Below are positions 1 through 7,200 of a stretch of DNA of 50,953 nucleotides, in pieces. Positions within the stretch are counted from its first letter, which is position 1, and each line of letters starts with the position of its first letter. The notes under the pieces are model-generated. The model had not been told where the DNA came from. It worked only from the letters and a program-made list of their open reading frames with translations, and ran no database searches. Source of the DNA: JAJPXI01 sp045595705 (GTDB lineage Bacteria; Bacillota; Clostridia; Oscillospirales; Oscillospiraceae); the NCBI GenBank assembly GCA_045595705.1, contig JAZOBA010000050.1, positions 1 through 50,953 of the forward strand, written 5' to 3'. The position numbers and the translations under genes are program-made.

Positions 1-1095
1 GAGAACTACAAGGAGCTTGGCCTGAACTCTGAGACTGCTGCTATCTTCAATCTGACCTCCCGTGAGCAGGTTATTCTGAACACCTGGTACGGCGGCGAGA
101 TGAAGAAGGGTATGTTCTCCATGATGAACTACTACCTGCCCCTGAACGGCATGGCTTCCATGCACTGCTCCGCCAACACCGACATGGACGGTCAGAATAC
201 CGCTCTGTTCTTCGGCCTGTCCGGCACCGGCAAGACCACTCTGTCCACCGATCCCAAGCGTCTGCTGATCGGCGACGACGAGCACGGCTGGGACGACAAC
301 GGTGTGTTTAACTTCGAGGGTGGCTGCTACGCCAAGGTTATCAACCTGGACAAGGATTCCGAACCCGATATCTATAATGCCATCAAGCGCAACGCTCTGC
401 TGGAGAACGTGACCGTGGATGAGAACGGCGTGTGCGATTTCGCTGACGACTCTGTCACCGAGAACACCCGTGTTTCCTATCCCATCGACCACATCGAGAA
501 GATCGTTCGCCCTGTTTCTGCCGGTCCCGATGCCAAGAACGTGATCTTCCTGTCTGCCGACGCTTTTGGCGTTCTGCCTCCTGTCTCCATCCTGTCTCCT
601 GAGCAGACTCAGTATTACTTCCTGTCCGGCTTTACTTCCAAGCTGGCCGGCACCGAGCGCGGCATCACCGAGCCCACTCCCACTTTCTCTGCCTGCTTCG
701 GTCAGGCCTTCCTGGAGCTGCATCCCACCAAGTACGGTGAGGAGCTGGTGAAGAAGATGCAGAAGTCCGGCGCCAAGGCTTATCTGGTCAACACCGGCTG
801 GAACGGCACCGGCAAGCGCATCTCCATTAAGGACACCCGCGGCATCATCGACGCCATTCTGGACGGTTCCATCCTGAAGGCTGAGACCAAGACCATTCCT
901 TACTTCGGTCTGGAAGTTCCCACCGAGCTGCCCGGCGTGGACACCAACATTCTGGATCCTCGCAATACTTATGCCGATCCCACCGAGTGGGAGACCAAGG
1001 CAAAAGATCTGGCCCAGCGCTTCGTCAAGAACTTCGTCAAGTACACCGGCAACGATGCCGGTAAGGCTCTGGTTGAGGCTGGCCCCAAGGTCTGA
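1..1095 (+). CDS. pckA: ATP-dependent phosphoenolpyruvate carboxykinase (3' part)
   Basis: Interconverts oxaloacetate and phosphoenolpyruvate using ATP/ADP. In fermentative anaerobes it may run in either the gluconeogenic or the CO2-fixing direction. The frame is open from base 1, so the gene begins outside the window. 364 residues are visible against roughly 530-540 for the family, so about 170 N-terminal residues are missing. Visible signatures are the P-loop FFGLSGTGKTTLS, the metal/nucleotide-site motif IGDDEHGW followed by NFEGGCYAK, and the C-terminal NTGWNGTGKRI segment typical of the ATP-type (not GTP-type) enzyme. The codon choice (CTG, GGC, AAG, ACC strongly preferred) suggests high expression. 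A strong hairpin terminator follows 20 bases after the stop, so it ends its transcription unit. Confidence 0.97.
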   Translation, partial: ENYKELGLNSETAAIFNLTSREQVILNTWYGGEMKKGMFSMMNYYLPLNGMASMHCSANTDMDGQNTALFFGLSGTGKTTLSTDPKRLLIGDDEHGWDDNGVFNFEGGCYAKVINLDKDSEPDIYNAIKRNALLENVTVDENGVCDFADDSVTENTRVSYPIDHIEKIVRPVSAGPDAKNVIFLSADAFGVLPPVSILSPEQTQYYFLSGFTSKLAGTERGITEPTPTFSACFGQAFLELHPTKYGEELVKKMQKSGAKAYLVNTGWNGTGKRISIKDTRGIIDAILDGSILKAETKTIPYFGLEVPTELPGVDTNILDPRNTYADPTEWETKAKDLAQRFVKNFVKYTGNDAGKALVEAGPKV

Positions 1096-1114
1096 TTCCT
1101 GCAATTGAATGAAC

Positions 1115-1152
1115 AAAAAGAGCTTCCGCAGTTTCTGCGGAAGCTCTTTTTC
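1115..1152. terminator. Bidirectional intrinsic terminator between pckA and trmD
   Basis: Inverted repeat AGCTTCCGCAG/CTGCGGAAGCT flanked by A-run and T-run on both sides, so it can end both pckA (plus) and trmD (minus). Confidence 0.9.
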
Positions 1153-1173
1153 TCTGTAAGGGGTATAAAATAG

Positions 1174-1926
1174 TCAGTTTTCCGTTGCAATCTCTTCTTC
1201 CAGTTCACGCAGAAGTTTCTGGTCGGCCTTGGAGGAGAGATCCAGTTTTTCATACATATCCGGGCGGCGCTGACGGGTCCGGAGAATGGACTGTTTGCGG
1301 CGCCATTTCTGAATGTTGGCATGATGACCGGAAAGCAGAATGGGGGGGACGGCGCGTCCGTGCCAGACCTCGGGGCGGGAATACTGGGGATATTCCAACA
1401 GACCGTTGAAGTGGCTTTCGTCCTTAAAGCATTCGGGATCGGAAAGAACGCCGGGAACCATGCGGGCCACTGCATCGGCCACACACATGGCAGGAAGTTC
1501 ACCGCCGGTCAGGACAAAGTCGCCAATGGATAGTTCTTCGTCCACACATTCCTCGATGAAGCGCTCGTCAATTCCTTCGTAGTGACCACAGACAAGGATC
1601 AGGTGATTGTAATCGTTGAGCAGGCGCTTGGCATGGGTCTGATTGAAGGTTTTGCCGGCGGGGGACAGGTAGATGGTATGTCCGGGACCGTAAGTGTCCA
1701 CAATGTGTTTCCAGCACTGATAGAGCGGATCGGCCTGCATTACAGCACCGCGTCCGCCGCCGTAAGGATAATTATCCACCTGTTTCTGCTTATTCAAGGT
1801 GTAGTCGCGAATCTGGTGAGCCTCAATTCGGATGATGTCCCGTTCCTGAGCACGGCCAAGAATGGATTCATTCATCATATCGCCGACGGTCTCATCAAAC
1901 AGCGTCATAATGTCGATCTGATACAT
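1174..1926 (-). CDS. trmD: tRNA (guanine37-N1)-methyltransferase TrmD
   Basis: Methylates N1 of G37 in tRNAs that read CNN codons, using S-adenosylmethionine, and so prevents +1 frameshifting. The 250-residue product has the family length. It begins MYQIDIMTLF and carries the trefoil-knot SAM-binding segments LVCGHYEGIDERFIEE and SIGDFVLTGGELPA, plus PYGGGRGAVMQ near the N-terminus, all characteristic of SPOUT-class TrmD. It is the last gene of the ylxM-ffh-rpsP-khpA-rimM operon. Its ATG overlaps the rimM stop by one base (TGATG), which points to translational coupling. The bidirectional hairpin at 1115-1152 ends the unit. Confidence 0.97.
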   Translation of the reverse strand: MYQIDIMTLFDETVGDMMNESILGRAQERDIIRIEAHQIRDYTLNKQKQVDNYPYGGGRGAVMQADPLYQCWKHIVDTYGPGHTIYLSPAGKTFNQTHAKRLLNDYNHLILVCGHYEGIDERFIEECVDEELSIGDFVLTGGELPAMCVADAVARMVPGVLSDPECFKDESHFNGLLEYPQYSRPEVWHGRAVPPILLSGHHANIQKWRRKQSILRTRQRRPDMYEKLDLSSKADQKLLRELEEEIATEN

Positions 1927-2423
1927 CAGACTTCCATCCCTTCGATCAGTTGGATACGAACGTAACCTTCGTCAATGTTGGTTTCGACAAGGAATTCGTC
2001 CACAGCGGGGATCATATACTCCTTGCTGCCGCCCTTGACCACGTAGACATCGTTGGCAGGGAGGGTAAGGACATCGTGAATGGTGCCAAGGACTTCGCCG
2101 GTTTCAGCGTTGCAGACTTCCAGACCGTACAAATCAGCCAGGAAGTGACGTCCCTCGGGCAGTTCGACCTCGTCACGGTCGATGTACACGATTTTTTCTT
2201 TCAGGCACATGGCGGCATTGACGTCATTGATTCCTGCAAATTTGGCAATGACATTGCCTTTATGGGGACGCGCCTGTTCTACTTCGATGGGCTTGCCATC
2301 CATGTAGAGCACGTCAAAATCACAAAGAAACTCCGGACTGTCGCACCAGCAGACGATTTTCACTTCGCCGCGGATACCGTGGGTGTTGACAATCTGTCCG
2401 GCTTCCAGAAATTTCGATTTCAT
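1926..2423 (-). CDS. rimM: Ribosome maturation factor RimM
   Basis: Assists assembly of the 30S subunit head by binding ribosomal protein S19. The 165-residue product has the expected two beta-barrel layout: an N-terminal RimM domain (FLEAGQIVNTHGIRGEVKI, about residues 5-85) and a PRC-barrel (about 90-165, with FLADLYGLEV and YMIPAVDEFL). The start was chosen at the ATG whose upstream GGAGGT lies 7 bases away. A longer reading frame starting at TTG 2438 would overlap that ribosome binding site. It sits between khpA and trmD, the usual Firmicute order, and a GC-rich hairpin separates it from khpA. Confidence 0.96.
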   Translation of the reverse strand: MKSKFLEAGQIVNTHGIRGEVKIVCWCDSPEFLCDFDVLYMDGKPIEVEQARPHKGNVIAKFAGINDVNAAMCLKEKIVYIDRDEVELPEGRHFLADLYGLEVCNAETGEVLGTIHDVLTLPANDVYVVKGGSKEYMIPAVDEFLVETNIDEGYVRIQLIEGMEV

Positions 2424-2444
2424 AGAGAGAACCTCCAATACTTG

Positions 2445-2477
2445 AAAAACGGCGGGGAAGAACCCCGCCGTTTTTTT
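2445..2477. terminator. GC-rich hairpin between khpA and rimM
   Basis: Perfect inverted repeat ACGGCGGGG-AAGAA-CCCCGCCGT bordered by A5 and T7. In the operon's own (minus) direction the T-run is only four bases, so it may act as a partial terminator/attenuator or a processing site inside the operon. It is a full-strength terminator only for antisense transcription. It overlaps the khpA stop codon. Confidence 0.5.
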
Positions 2478-2706
2478 AATCCATGATCTCTACGTTGATT
2501 CGCTTGCCCTGACGCTGGGCGACCGAACGCATCAGCGCACGGATTTCCTTGGCAATGCGGCCCTGACGGCCGATTACCTTGCCCATATCGTCGGGATGGA
2601 CACGCAGTTCAAGGATAGTCTCGCCCGCGCCAGCGATTTCGGTGACGGTCACCGAATCGGGGTGCTCCACCAAATTCTGGGCGATATAGGTGAGAAGTTC
2701 CTTCAT
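2476..2706 (-). CDS. khpA: KH-domain RNA-binding protein KhpA (YlqC family)
   Basis: Small cytosolic RNA-binding protein. In Firmicutes, KhpA homologues pair with KhpB/Jag and influence cell elongation and RNA metabolism. The 76 residues are essentially one KH domain with the diagnostic loop GKVIGRQGRIAKEIRAL at about residues 42-58. A GGAGGG ribosome binding site lies about 9 bases upstream of the ATG. The position between rpsP and rimM is the conserved location of this family in Bacillota. Confidence 0.94.
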   Translation of the reverse strand: MKELLTYIAQNLVEHPDSVTVTEIAGAGETILELRVHPDDMGKVIGRQGRIAKEIRALMRSVAQRQGKRINVEIMD

Positions 2707-2740
2707 TGCCGGGGACCCTCCTTAAAGAATGTCGGCCAAA

Positions 2741-2980
2741 TTAGATGGCGTTAGCCTTCTTCAGCAGAGCCTTCACGGTCTCGGTGGGCTGAGCACCGGT
2801 CTTGATCCAAGCCTGAGCGCGGTCAACATCGATGTTGATAGCAGCGGGGTTGCAGCAGGGATCATAAGTGCCGATCTCCTCAATGAAACGGCCATCGCGG
2901 GGATAACGGGAGTCGGCGACGACGATACGATAGAAAGGAGCCTTCTTAGCGCCCATACGACGCAGTCTGATCTTAACCAT
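2741..2980 (-). CDS. rpsP: 30S ribosomal protein S16
   Basis: Structural protein of the small ribosomal subunit needed for 30S assembly. The 79-residue product begins MVKIRLRRMGAKKAPFYRIV and contains DGRFIEEIGTYDP, both diagnostic of bS16. The start was set at the ATG preceded by GGAGGT (2990-2996). The longer frame starting at 3019 would include the ribosome binding site. It is the third gene of the SRP/ribosome-maturation operon. Confidence 0.97.
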   Translation of the reverse strand: MVKIRLRRMGAKKAPFYRIVVADSRYPRDGRFIEEIGTYDPCCNPAAINIDVDRAQAWIKTGAQPTETVKALLKKANAI

Positions 2981-3055
2981 GGTATTTTCACCTCCAAATA
3001 AAATTAACATCTGTATCAATGGAAGTATCCAGTGATGGGATACGAACCAACATGT

Positions 3056-4396
3056 TTAGAAGGGGAAACCCTTCATTTTGCCAAAGCGGGCGGCCCGCTT
3101 CATGTTTTTACCGGAAAATTGTTTTGTCATCTGCTGCATCATTTCAAACTGTTTGAGCAGACGGTTGACATCCACAACCTGTGTTCCGCTGCCGGCTGCA
3201 ATGCGTTTTTTGCGGCTGCTGCCGAGAATCGAGGGATTTTCGCGCTCCTGCGGGGTCATGGAGAGGATAATGGCTTCGGTTTTAGCCAGCGCCTTTTCGT
3301 CCACGGTCAGATTGTCCATGCCCTTGCCGCCCATGCCGGGCAACATGCCCATAATATCGGTCAGGGAACCCATGCTTTTAATCTGAACCAGCTGATCATA
3401 AAATTCAGCCAGAGTGAACTTGTTTTTGCGCAGTTTCTGTTCCAGTTCGGCGGCCTTCTTTGCATCAAAGGACGCTTCGGCTTTTTCAATCAGGGAGAGC
3501 ACATCACCCATGCCCAGAATACGGGATGCCATACGGTCGGGGTGGAATACTTCAATCTGATCGAGTTTTTCGCCCACGCCGGCGAATTTGATGGGTTTAC
3601 CGGTTACAGCCTTGATCGACAGGGCGGCACCGCCACGGGCATCGCCATCCAGTTTGGTCAGCATGACACCGGAAATATCAAGGGCCTCGTCAAAGCTCTT
3701 GGCTGCGTTGACGGCATCCTGACCGATCATAGCGTCGACAATCAAAAGAATCTCAGTGGGATTGACTGCGGCCTTCATGATCTTCAGCTGTTCCATCAGT
3801 TCCTCGTCAACATGCAGACGGCCTGCGGTATCAAGGAACACAATATCGTTTCCGTGCTTTCTGGCATGCTCGATACCGGCTTTTGCAATATCGACCGGAT
3901 CGATTTGACCCATCTGGAAGACGGGGATATCGAGCTGGGCTCCGACTACTTCCAACTGATGGATTGCGGCAGGGCGGAAGGTATCGCATGCGACCAGAAG
4001 GGGGCGCTTACCCTGTTTCTTCATGAAACCGGCCAGCTTGGCGCCGTTGGTGGTTTTACCGGCACCGTTCAAACCGACCAGCATAACCACGGTCGGAGGG
4101 GAAGAGGAAATGGTGAGTTTGGTCTCACCGCCACCCATCAAGGCGGTCAATTCCTCGTTGACGATTTTTACAATCATCTGAGCCGGAGTAAGGCTTTCCA
4201 ATACATCGGAGCCAACCGCCCGCTCAGAGACCTTTGCCACAAACTCTTTGACGACCTTGAAGCTGACGTCGGCTTCCAGAAGGGCGAGGCGAATTTCGCG
4301 CATGGCTTCCTTTACATCGGATTCCGACAGACGGCCTTTGCCGCGCAGACGCTTGAATGTCGCAGAGAGCTTTTCGGTCAGTCCTTCAAATGCCAT
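3056..4396 (-). CDS. ffh: Signal recognition particle protein Ffh (SRP54)
   Basis: GTPase subunit of the signal recognition particle. It binds 4.5S/scRNA and signal sequences and delivers ribosomes to FtsY at the membrane. The 446-residue product has the N domain (about 1-90), the G domain with P-loop GLNGAGKTT, DTAGRLHVDEE and TKLDGDARGGAALS, and a methionine-rich M domain ending in KGFPF with GMLPGMGG. The ATG lies three bases after the ylxM stop, with AGGAG inside the end of ylxM, so the two are probably coupled. Confidence 0.98.
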   Translation of the reverse strand: MAFEGLTEKLSATFKRLRGKGRLSESDVKEAMREIRLALLEADVSFKVVKEFVAKVSERAVGSDVLESLTPAQMIVKIVNEELTALMGGGETKLTISSSPPTVVMLVGLNGAGKTTNGAKLAGFMKKQGKRPLLVACDTFRPAAIHQLEVVGAQLDIPVFQMGQIDPVDIAKAGIEHARKHGNDIVFLDTAGRLHVDEELMEQLKIMKAAVNPTEILLIVDAMIGQDAVNAAKSFDEALDISGVMLTKLDGDARGGAALSIKAVTGKPIKFAGVGEKLDQIEVFHPDRMASRILGMGDVLSLIEKAEASFDAKKAAELEQKLRKNKFTLAEFYDQLVQIKSMGSLTDIMGMLPGMGGKGMDNLTVDEKALAKTEAIILSMTPQERENPSILGSSRKKRIAAGSGTQVVDVNRLLKQFEMMQQMTKQFSGKNMKRAARFGKMKGFPF

Positions 4397-4399
4397 GAA

Positions 4400-4768
4400 T
4401 TACTCCTGCTTCAGCTGTTCCAGGGTATCCTTGACCTTGTGGGCAAGGCTATCCAATTCCAAATCAAAATACTTGTTGCCGTTGATGGAGATAATTTTGT
4501 CCATGTTTTCAGAAGCATCGGTCAGAGTCTTCTGCATGTTATGGAACCGCTTGATGATACCGGTTTTATCCTCCATCTCGGTCATGATTCCCTCGGCGCG
4601 AACAATTACGTCACGCACACCCTGACGGCTGATACCGTAGTTTTCAGCGATTTCGGCCAGACTCAGGTCCTCATTGTAGTAGAGGTCAAAGAACTCCTGC
4701 TGACGTTCGGTCAAAAGTTCGCCATAGAAGTCGTATAGCATAGTCATGCGATAAGCCTGATTCTTCAT
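4400..4768 (-). CDS. ylxM: YlxM family DNA-binding protein (SRP operon)
   Basis: Small helix-turn-helix protein with a sigma-70 region 4-like fold (YlxM/p13 family), whose gene almost always precedes ffh in Firmicutes. In streptococci the family modulates SRP activity. The 122-residue product contains LTERQQEFFDLYYNEDLSLAEIAENYGISRQGVRDVI read over two segments (recognition helix GISRQGVRDVI). The ATG chosen has GGAGGT 7 bases upstream. It is the first gene of its operon, directly behind a near-consensus sigma-A promoter. Confidence 0.93.
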   Translation of the reverse strand: MKNQAYRMTMLYDFYGELLTERQQEFFDLYYNEDLSLAEIAENYGISRQGVRDVIVRAEGIMTEMEDKTGIIKRFHNMQKTLTDASENMDKIISINGNKYFDLELDSLAHKVKDTLEQLKQE

Positions 4769-4822
4769 ATGGAGCACCTCCACAAGATGTTGTGTAAAGT
4801 TAAAACGCTTTACGAAAACATA

Positions 4823-4851
4823 ATATACACTAAAATCTACAATTTGTCAAG
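4823..4851 (-). promoter_or_regulatory. Sigma-A promoter of the ylxM-ffh-rpsP-khpA-rimM-trmD operon
   Basis: On the minus strand: TTGACA, 17-base spacer, TATATT. The match is nearly perfect and lies about 55 bases before the ylxM start. Confidence 0.88.
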
Positions 4852-4867
4852 TGTTTTTCGACAATGG

Positions 4868-4905
4868 AAAACGCACCAAATCACACAGGATTTGGTGCGT
4901 TTTTT
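4868..4905 (-). terminator. Intrinsic terminator after the aminopeptidase gene
   Basis: Inverted repeat ACGCACCAAATC/GATTTGGTGCGT with T-runs on both sides. It sits immediately after the aminopeptidase stop and just upstream of the ylxM promoter, insulating the two units. Confidence 0.88.
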
Positions 4906-4907
4906 GG

Positions 4908-6131
4908 TCAAATAGCAAAGTTGCCTTTGTCAAAGACGGTAACTGCCTGGCCATCGGAAGTAAAGCCAACGATTTTCAGGTCGGAAGTGCCCACCATGAA
5001 GTCTACGTGATTGATGGACTGGTTGATGCCCAGCGCGGCCTGTTCTTCGCCGGACAGTTTGTCGGCGCCGTGGATGCATGGGTAGGCTTCGCCGAACGCG
5101 AAGTGGCAAGATGCGTTTTCATCAAACAGAGTTTCGTAGAAGAGGAGACCGGTGTTGCTGATGGGGGAGTTGTAGGGAACCAGAGCCACTTCTCCGAAAT
5201 AGGAAGAACCTTCGTCCAATGTGACACTCTTGCGCAGATATTCTTCGCCGATATCGGCATGCAGGTCAACGATTTTGCCGTCCTTCAGCTCCATCCAGAA
5301 TCCGTCAACCAGATTTCCGTTCAGGGAAAGGGGCTTGGAGGAATAAACCTTTCCGTTGACTTTGTCGCGATGGGGGAGCGTGAAAATTTCCTCGGTAGGA
5401 AGGTTAGCAATGAACTCCACGCCGGTTCCGGCCAGTTCACTGGCGCCGCTCCAGAAATGGTTTTCGGGCAGGCCGACAGTCAAATCGGTACCGAGGCTGT
5501 TGCTGTAGTGCAGCGTGGTGAAATTGTAGTCATTGAGCTTTTTGATGAGTTTCTTCTGTTCTTTAGTGTGTGCCATCCAGCGTTCAACGGCTTTCCCGTC
5601 ACCGGTAATACGAACGGCGGCGAAAATTGCCTCCCACAGGTCTTCTATAGGGTTTTCGCTCTGGGGGAAGACCATATTGGCCCAGGACAAGGTGGGACAT
5701 GCTGCGACAAGCCACTGGAACTCATTGTTGGTCTGTGCCTTGAAATACTCTTCCAGTGCTTTGCCGGATGCCTTGCGCTGACGCTGAATCCGGGAGGGGT
5801 CAACACCCTTCAGGGCCTCAGGGTCATCACCCACGATTGCCATGCGAGGGCTCTTGTTTTCCAATGCGGTGTCATAGAAAACCTTCTGCCATGCGGGCAG
5901 TTCGTCAAAGACAGAATCCTCGGCGTGGAGGTATTTCATTCGGTTGACCTGGTCATCGTTCCACATGACGGTGACTTCACGGGCACCGGCATCATAGCAG
6001 CACTGAACGCAGGCGCGTGCCAGAACGGCACAATCGATCGGAGCGGAAATGGTTATGGATTGGCCCTTTTGGACATTCAGACCGATACGGACAAGCAGTT
6101 CGGCGTATTCCTTGAGTTTTGCAGCATCCAT
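4908..6131 (-). CDS. M29 family (thermophilic-type) aminopeptidase
   Basis: Probable cytosolic metallo-aminopeptidase of the AmpS/PepS/aminopeptidase II family, which removes N-terminal residues from peptides using a two-metal site. 407 residues is the family length. Recognisable parts are the N-terminal YAELLVRIGLNVQKGQ and the C-terminal catalytic half with LPTEEIFTLPHRDKVNG, FGEVALVPYNSPIS and HADIGEE, which supply Glu/His/Asp ligands. It lies 18 bases behind the formate/nitrite-channel gene with AAGGAG at its start, so it is probably co-transcribed from the ZTP-riboswitch promoter. That pairing is odd, since no folate link is known for the family. A terminator follows directly. Confidence 0.9.
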   Translation of the reverse strand: MDAAKLKEYAELLVRIGLNVQKGQSITISAPIDCAVLARACVQCCYDAGAREVTVMWNDDQVNRMKYLHAEDSVFDELPAWQKVFYDTALENKSPRMAIVGDDPEALKGVDPSRIQRQRKASGKALEEYFKAQTNNEFQWLVAACPTLSWANMVFPQSENPIEDLWEAIFAAVRITGDGKAVERWMAHTKEQKKLIKKLNDYNFTTLHYSNSLGTDLTVGLPENHFWSGASELAGTGVEFIANLPTEEIFTLPHRDKVNGKVYSSKPLSLNGNLVDGFWMELKDGKIVDLHADIGEEYLRKSVTLDEGSSYFGEVALVPYNSPISNTGLLFYETLFDENASCHFAFGEAYPCIHGADKLSGEEQAALGINQSINHVDFMVGTSDLKIVGFTSDGQAVTVFDKGNFAI

Positions 6132-6149
6132 GGGTGTGTTCTCCTTTGA

Positions 6150-6920
6150 TTAAGAGTTTGTTCTGTTTTCAGCGCTGAGCCAGACGGGCAGACCCAACAG
6201 AACAGCGCCGCCAATTAGGTTGCCGATGGTGACCCAGATCATGTTCCATACAATTCCGCCAATGTTGGGATTGGGGACCAAAAGGGCATACAGGGAGAAG
6301 GTGGCCATATTGGCAACCGAATGTTCGAAACCGGCAAGGACGAATGTAGTGATCACGCAGAGAATGGCAATACACTTTCCGGATTCACTCTTCAGCTTCA
6401 GACCGGCATAAACACCCATACAGACCAGGAAGTTGCACATGATTCCCTTCAGAAGCAGTGCGTACCAGGTTCCTGCCAGTTTTCCGGGAACGACAACGGC
6501 AAGATAGGCAGCAAACAGGTCGCGGCTGGCGCCGGAGCCTGCAATGATCAATGCCAGCAGGAAAATTCCGATGAAGTTTCCGATATAGGCGAAAATCCAG
6601 ATGCGGATCGCGCCGGGAAGGCTGATTTTGTTTTCGTACAAACTGACACCCATGACGAAATTGGTTCCGGTAAACAGTTCCCCGCCCAGAAGAACGATCA
6701 GAATCAATGCGGCGGAAAAGGTCGCGGCGCCAAGCAGTTTGGCAAGGCCGGGCTGATCCACATAAAACCATGCAGCAGACAGTGTGGAAATGATAGATCC
6801 GACCATAATGAATGCGCCGGCCATGGCGGCACGGGAGAGGTAGCGCACAGGCTGTGTACGGGAATACTCCAGCTTTGCGGCGCCGGCAGATGCAATGGTA
6901 TCAATGTCAACGCGTGTCAT
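6150..6920 (-). CDS. Formate/nitrite transporter family channel
   Basis: Predicted pentameric inner-membrane channel for formate (or nitrite/hydrosulfide), FocA/NirC/FdhC family. The 256-residue product has six hydrophobic segments, among them AAMAGAFIMVGSI, FSAALILIVLLGGELFTG, IGIFLLALIIAGSG and ALLVPNPNIGG. LLGGELFTGTNF matches the family's conserved TM2 region. The start is the ATG with GGAGGT 8 bases upstream; the longer frame reaching 7004 would run through the riboswitch terminator. Its leader carries a ZTP riboswitch nearly identical to the one before formate-THF ligase, which favours formate over nitrite as substrate (inference). It is followed by the M29 aminopeptidase. Confidence 0.92.
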   Translation of the reverse strand: MTRVDIDTIASAGAAKLEYSRTQPVRYLSRAAMAGAFIMVGSIISTLSAAWFYVDQPGLAKLLGAATFSAALILIVLLGGELFTGTNFVMGVSLYENKISLPGAIRIWIFAYIGNFIGIFLLALIIAGSGASRDLFAAYLAVVVPGKLAGTWYALLLKGIMCNFLVCMGVYAGLKLKSESGKCIAILCVITTFVLAGFEHSVANMATFSLYALLVPNPNIGGIVWNMIWVTIGNLIGGAVLLGLPVWLSAENRTNS

Positions 6921-6956
6921 ATTGAGGTACCTCCATTGTGTTTCGTGTGCGCCTGT

Positions 6957-7052
6957 AAAAAAAGGCGCACTACGTAATTGGTAGTGCGCCCAGACGGTCG
7001 GCATTCATGGCGATACTTCATGTGGTTGTTCCACTTCCGTCAGTCATATCGC
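6957..7052 (-). ncRNA. ZTP (pfl-motif) riboswitch with terminator, upstream of the formate channel
   Basis: In RNA sense the aptamer (7052 down to 6988) shows P1 GCGATA/TATCGC, the ATGACTGACGGA internal-loop strand, P2 GTGG/CCAC, and the hallmark 3' element GCCGACCGTCTGGGC of the pfl/ZTP motif. Its 3' GGC is also the start of the terminator stem GGCGCACTAC/GTAGTGCGCC followed by T7 (6990-6957). ZTP/ZMP binding would therefore block termination (ON switch), as known for this class. The ligand accumulates when 10-formyl-THF is short. A third element, GGCGCAC at 6953-6947, can pair with the 3' arm of the terminator. Confidence 0.93.
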
Positions 7053-7058
7053 AATATA

Positions 7059-7087
7059 TTTTTACCATTTGACGCTGATTTTGTCAA
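7059..7087 (-). promoter_or_regulatory. Promoter of the ZTP-riboswitch/formate channel unit
   Basis: Minus strand TTGACA, 17-base spacer, TAAAAA. Its -35 flank and layout match the promoter of the second ZTP leader at 29299-29328. Confidence 0.7.
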
Positions 7088-7110
7088 GGAAAGGATTCCG
7101 TAAAAAAAGA

Positions 7111-7139
7111 TTTGTTTTCATTCGATTTACGTGTATAAT
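7111..7139 (+). promoter_or_regulatory. Probable promoter of lgt-folD
   Basis: Perfect TATAAT at 7134-7139 with a weak -35 (TTTGTT, 17-base spacer), about 60 bases before lgt. It is divergent from the formate-channel promoter. Confidence 0.6.
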
Positions 7140-7200
7140 ACGATTAAATATTGTATCGACGATAAGTTTTATCATATTGCTTTTTTCAGGGAGGGGTAAG

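Noticed and set aside
3032..4738. 568-codon open frame opposite ffh and ylxM
   Set aside because: Antisense shadow of two confidently identified genes; no ribosome binding site and no recognisable domain.
6957..7052. THF riboswitch as the identity of the folate-gene leaders
   Set aside because: The 3' element GCCGACCGTCTGGGC and the P1/P2 layout fit the ZTP/pfl motif; the THF-riboswitch conserved sequences are not seen.
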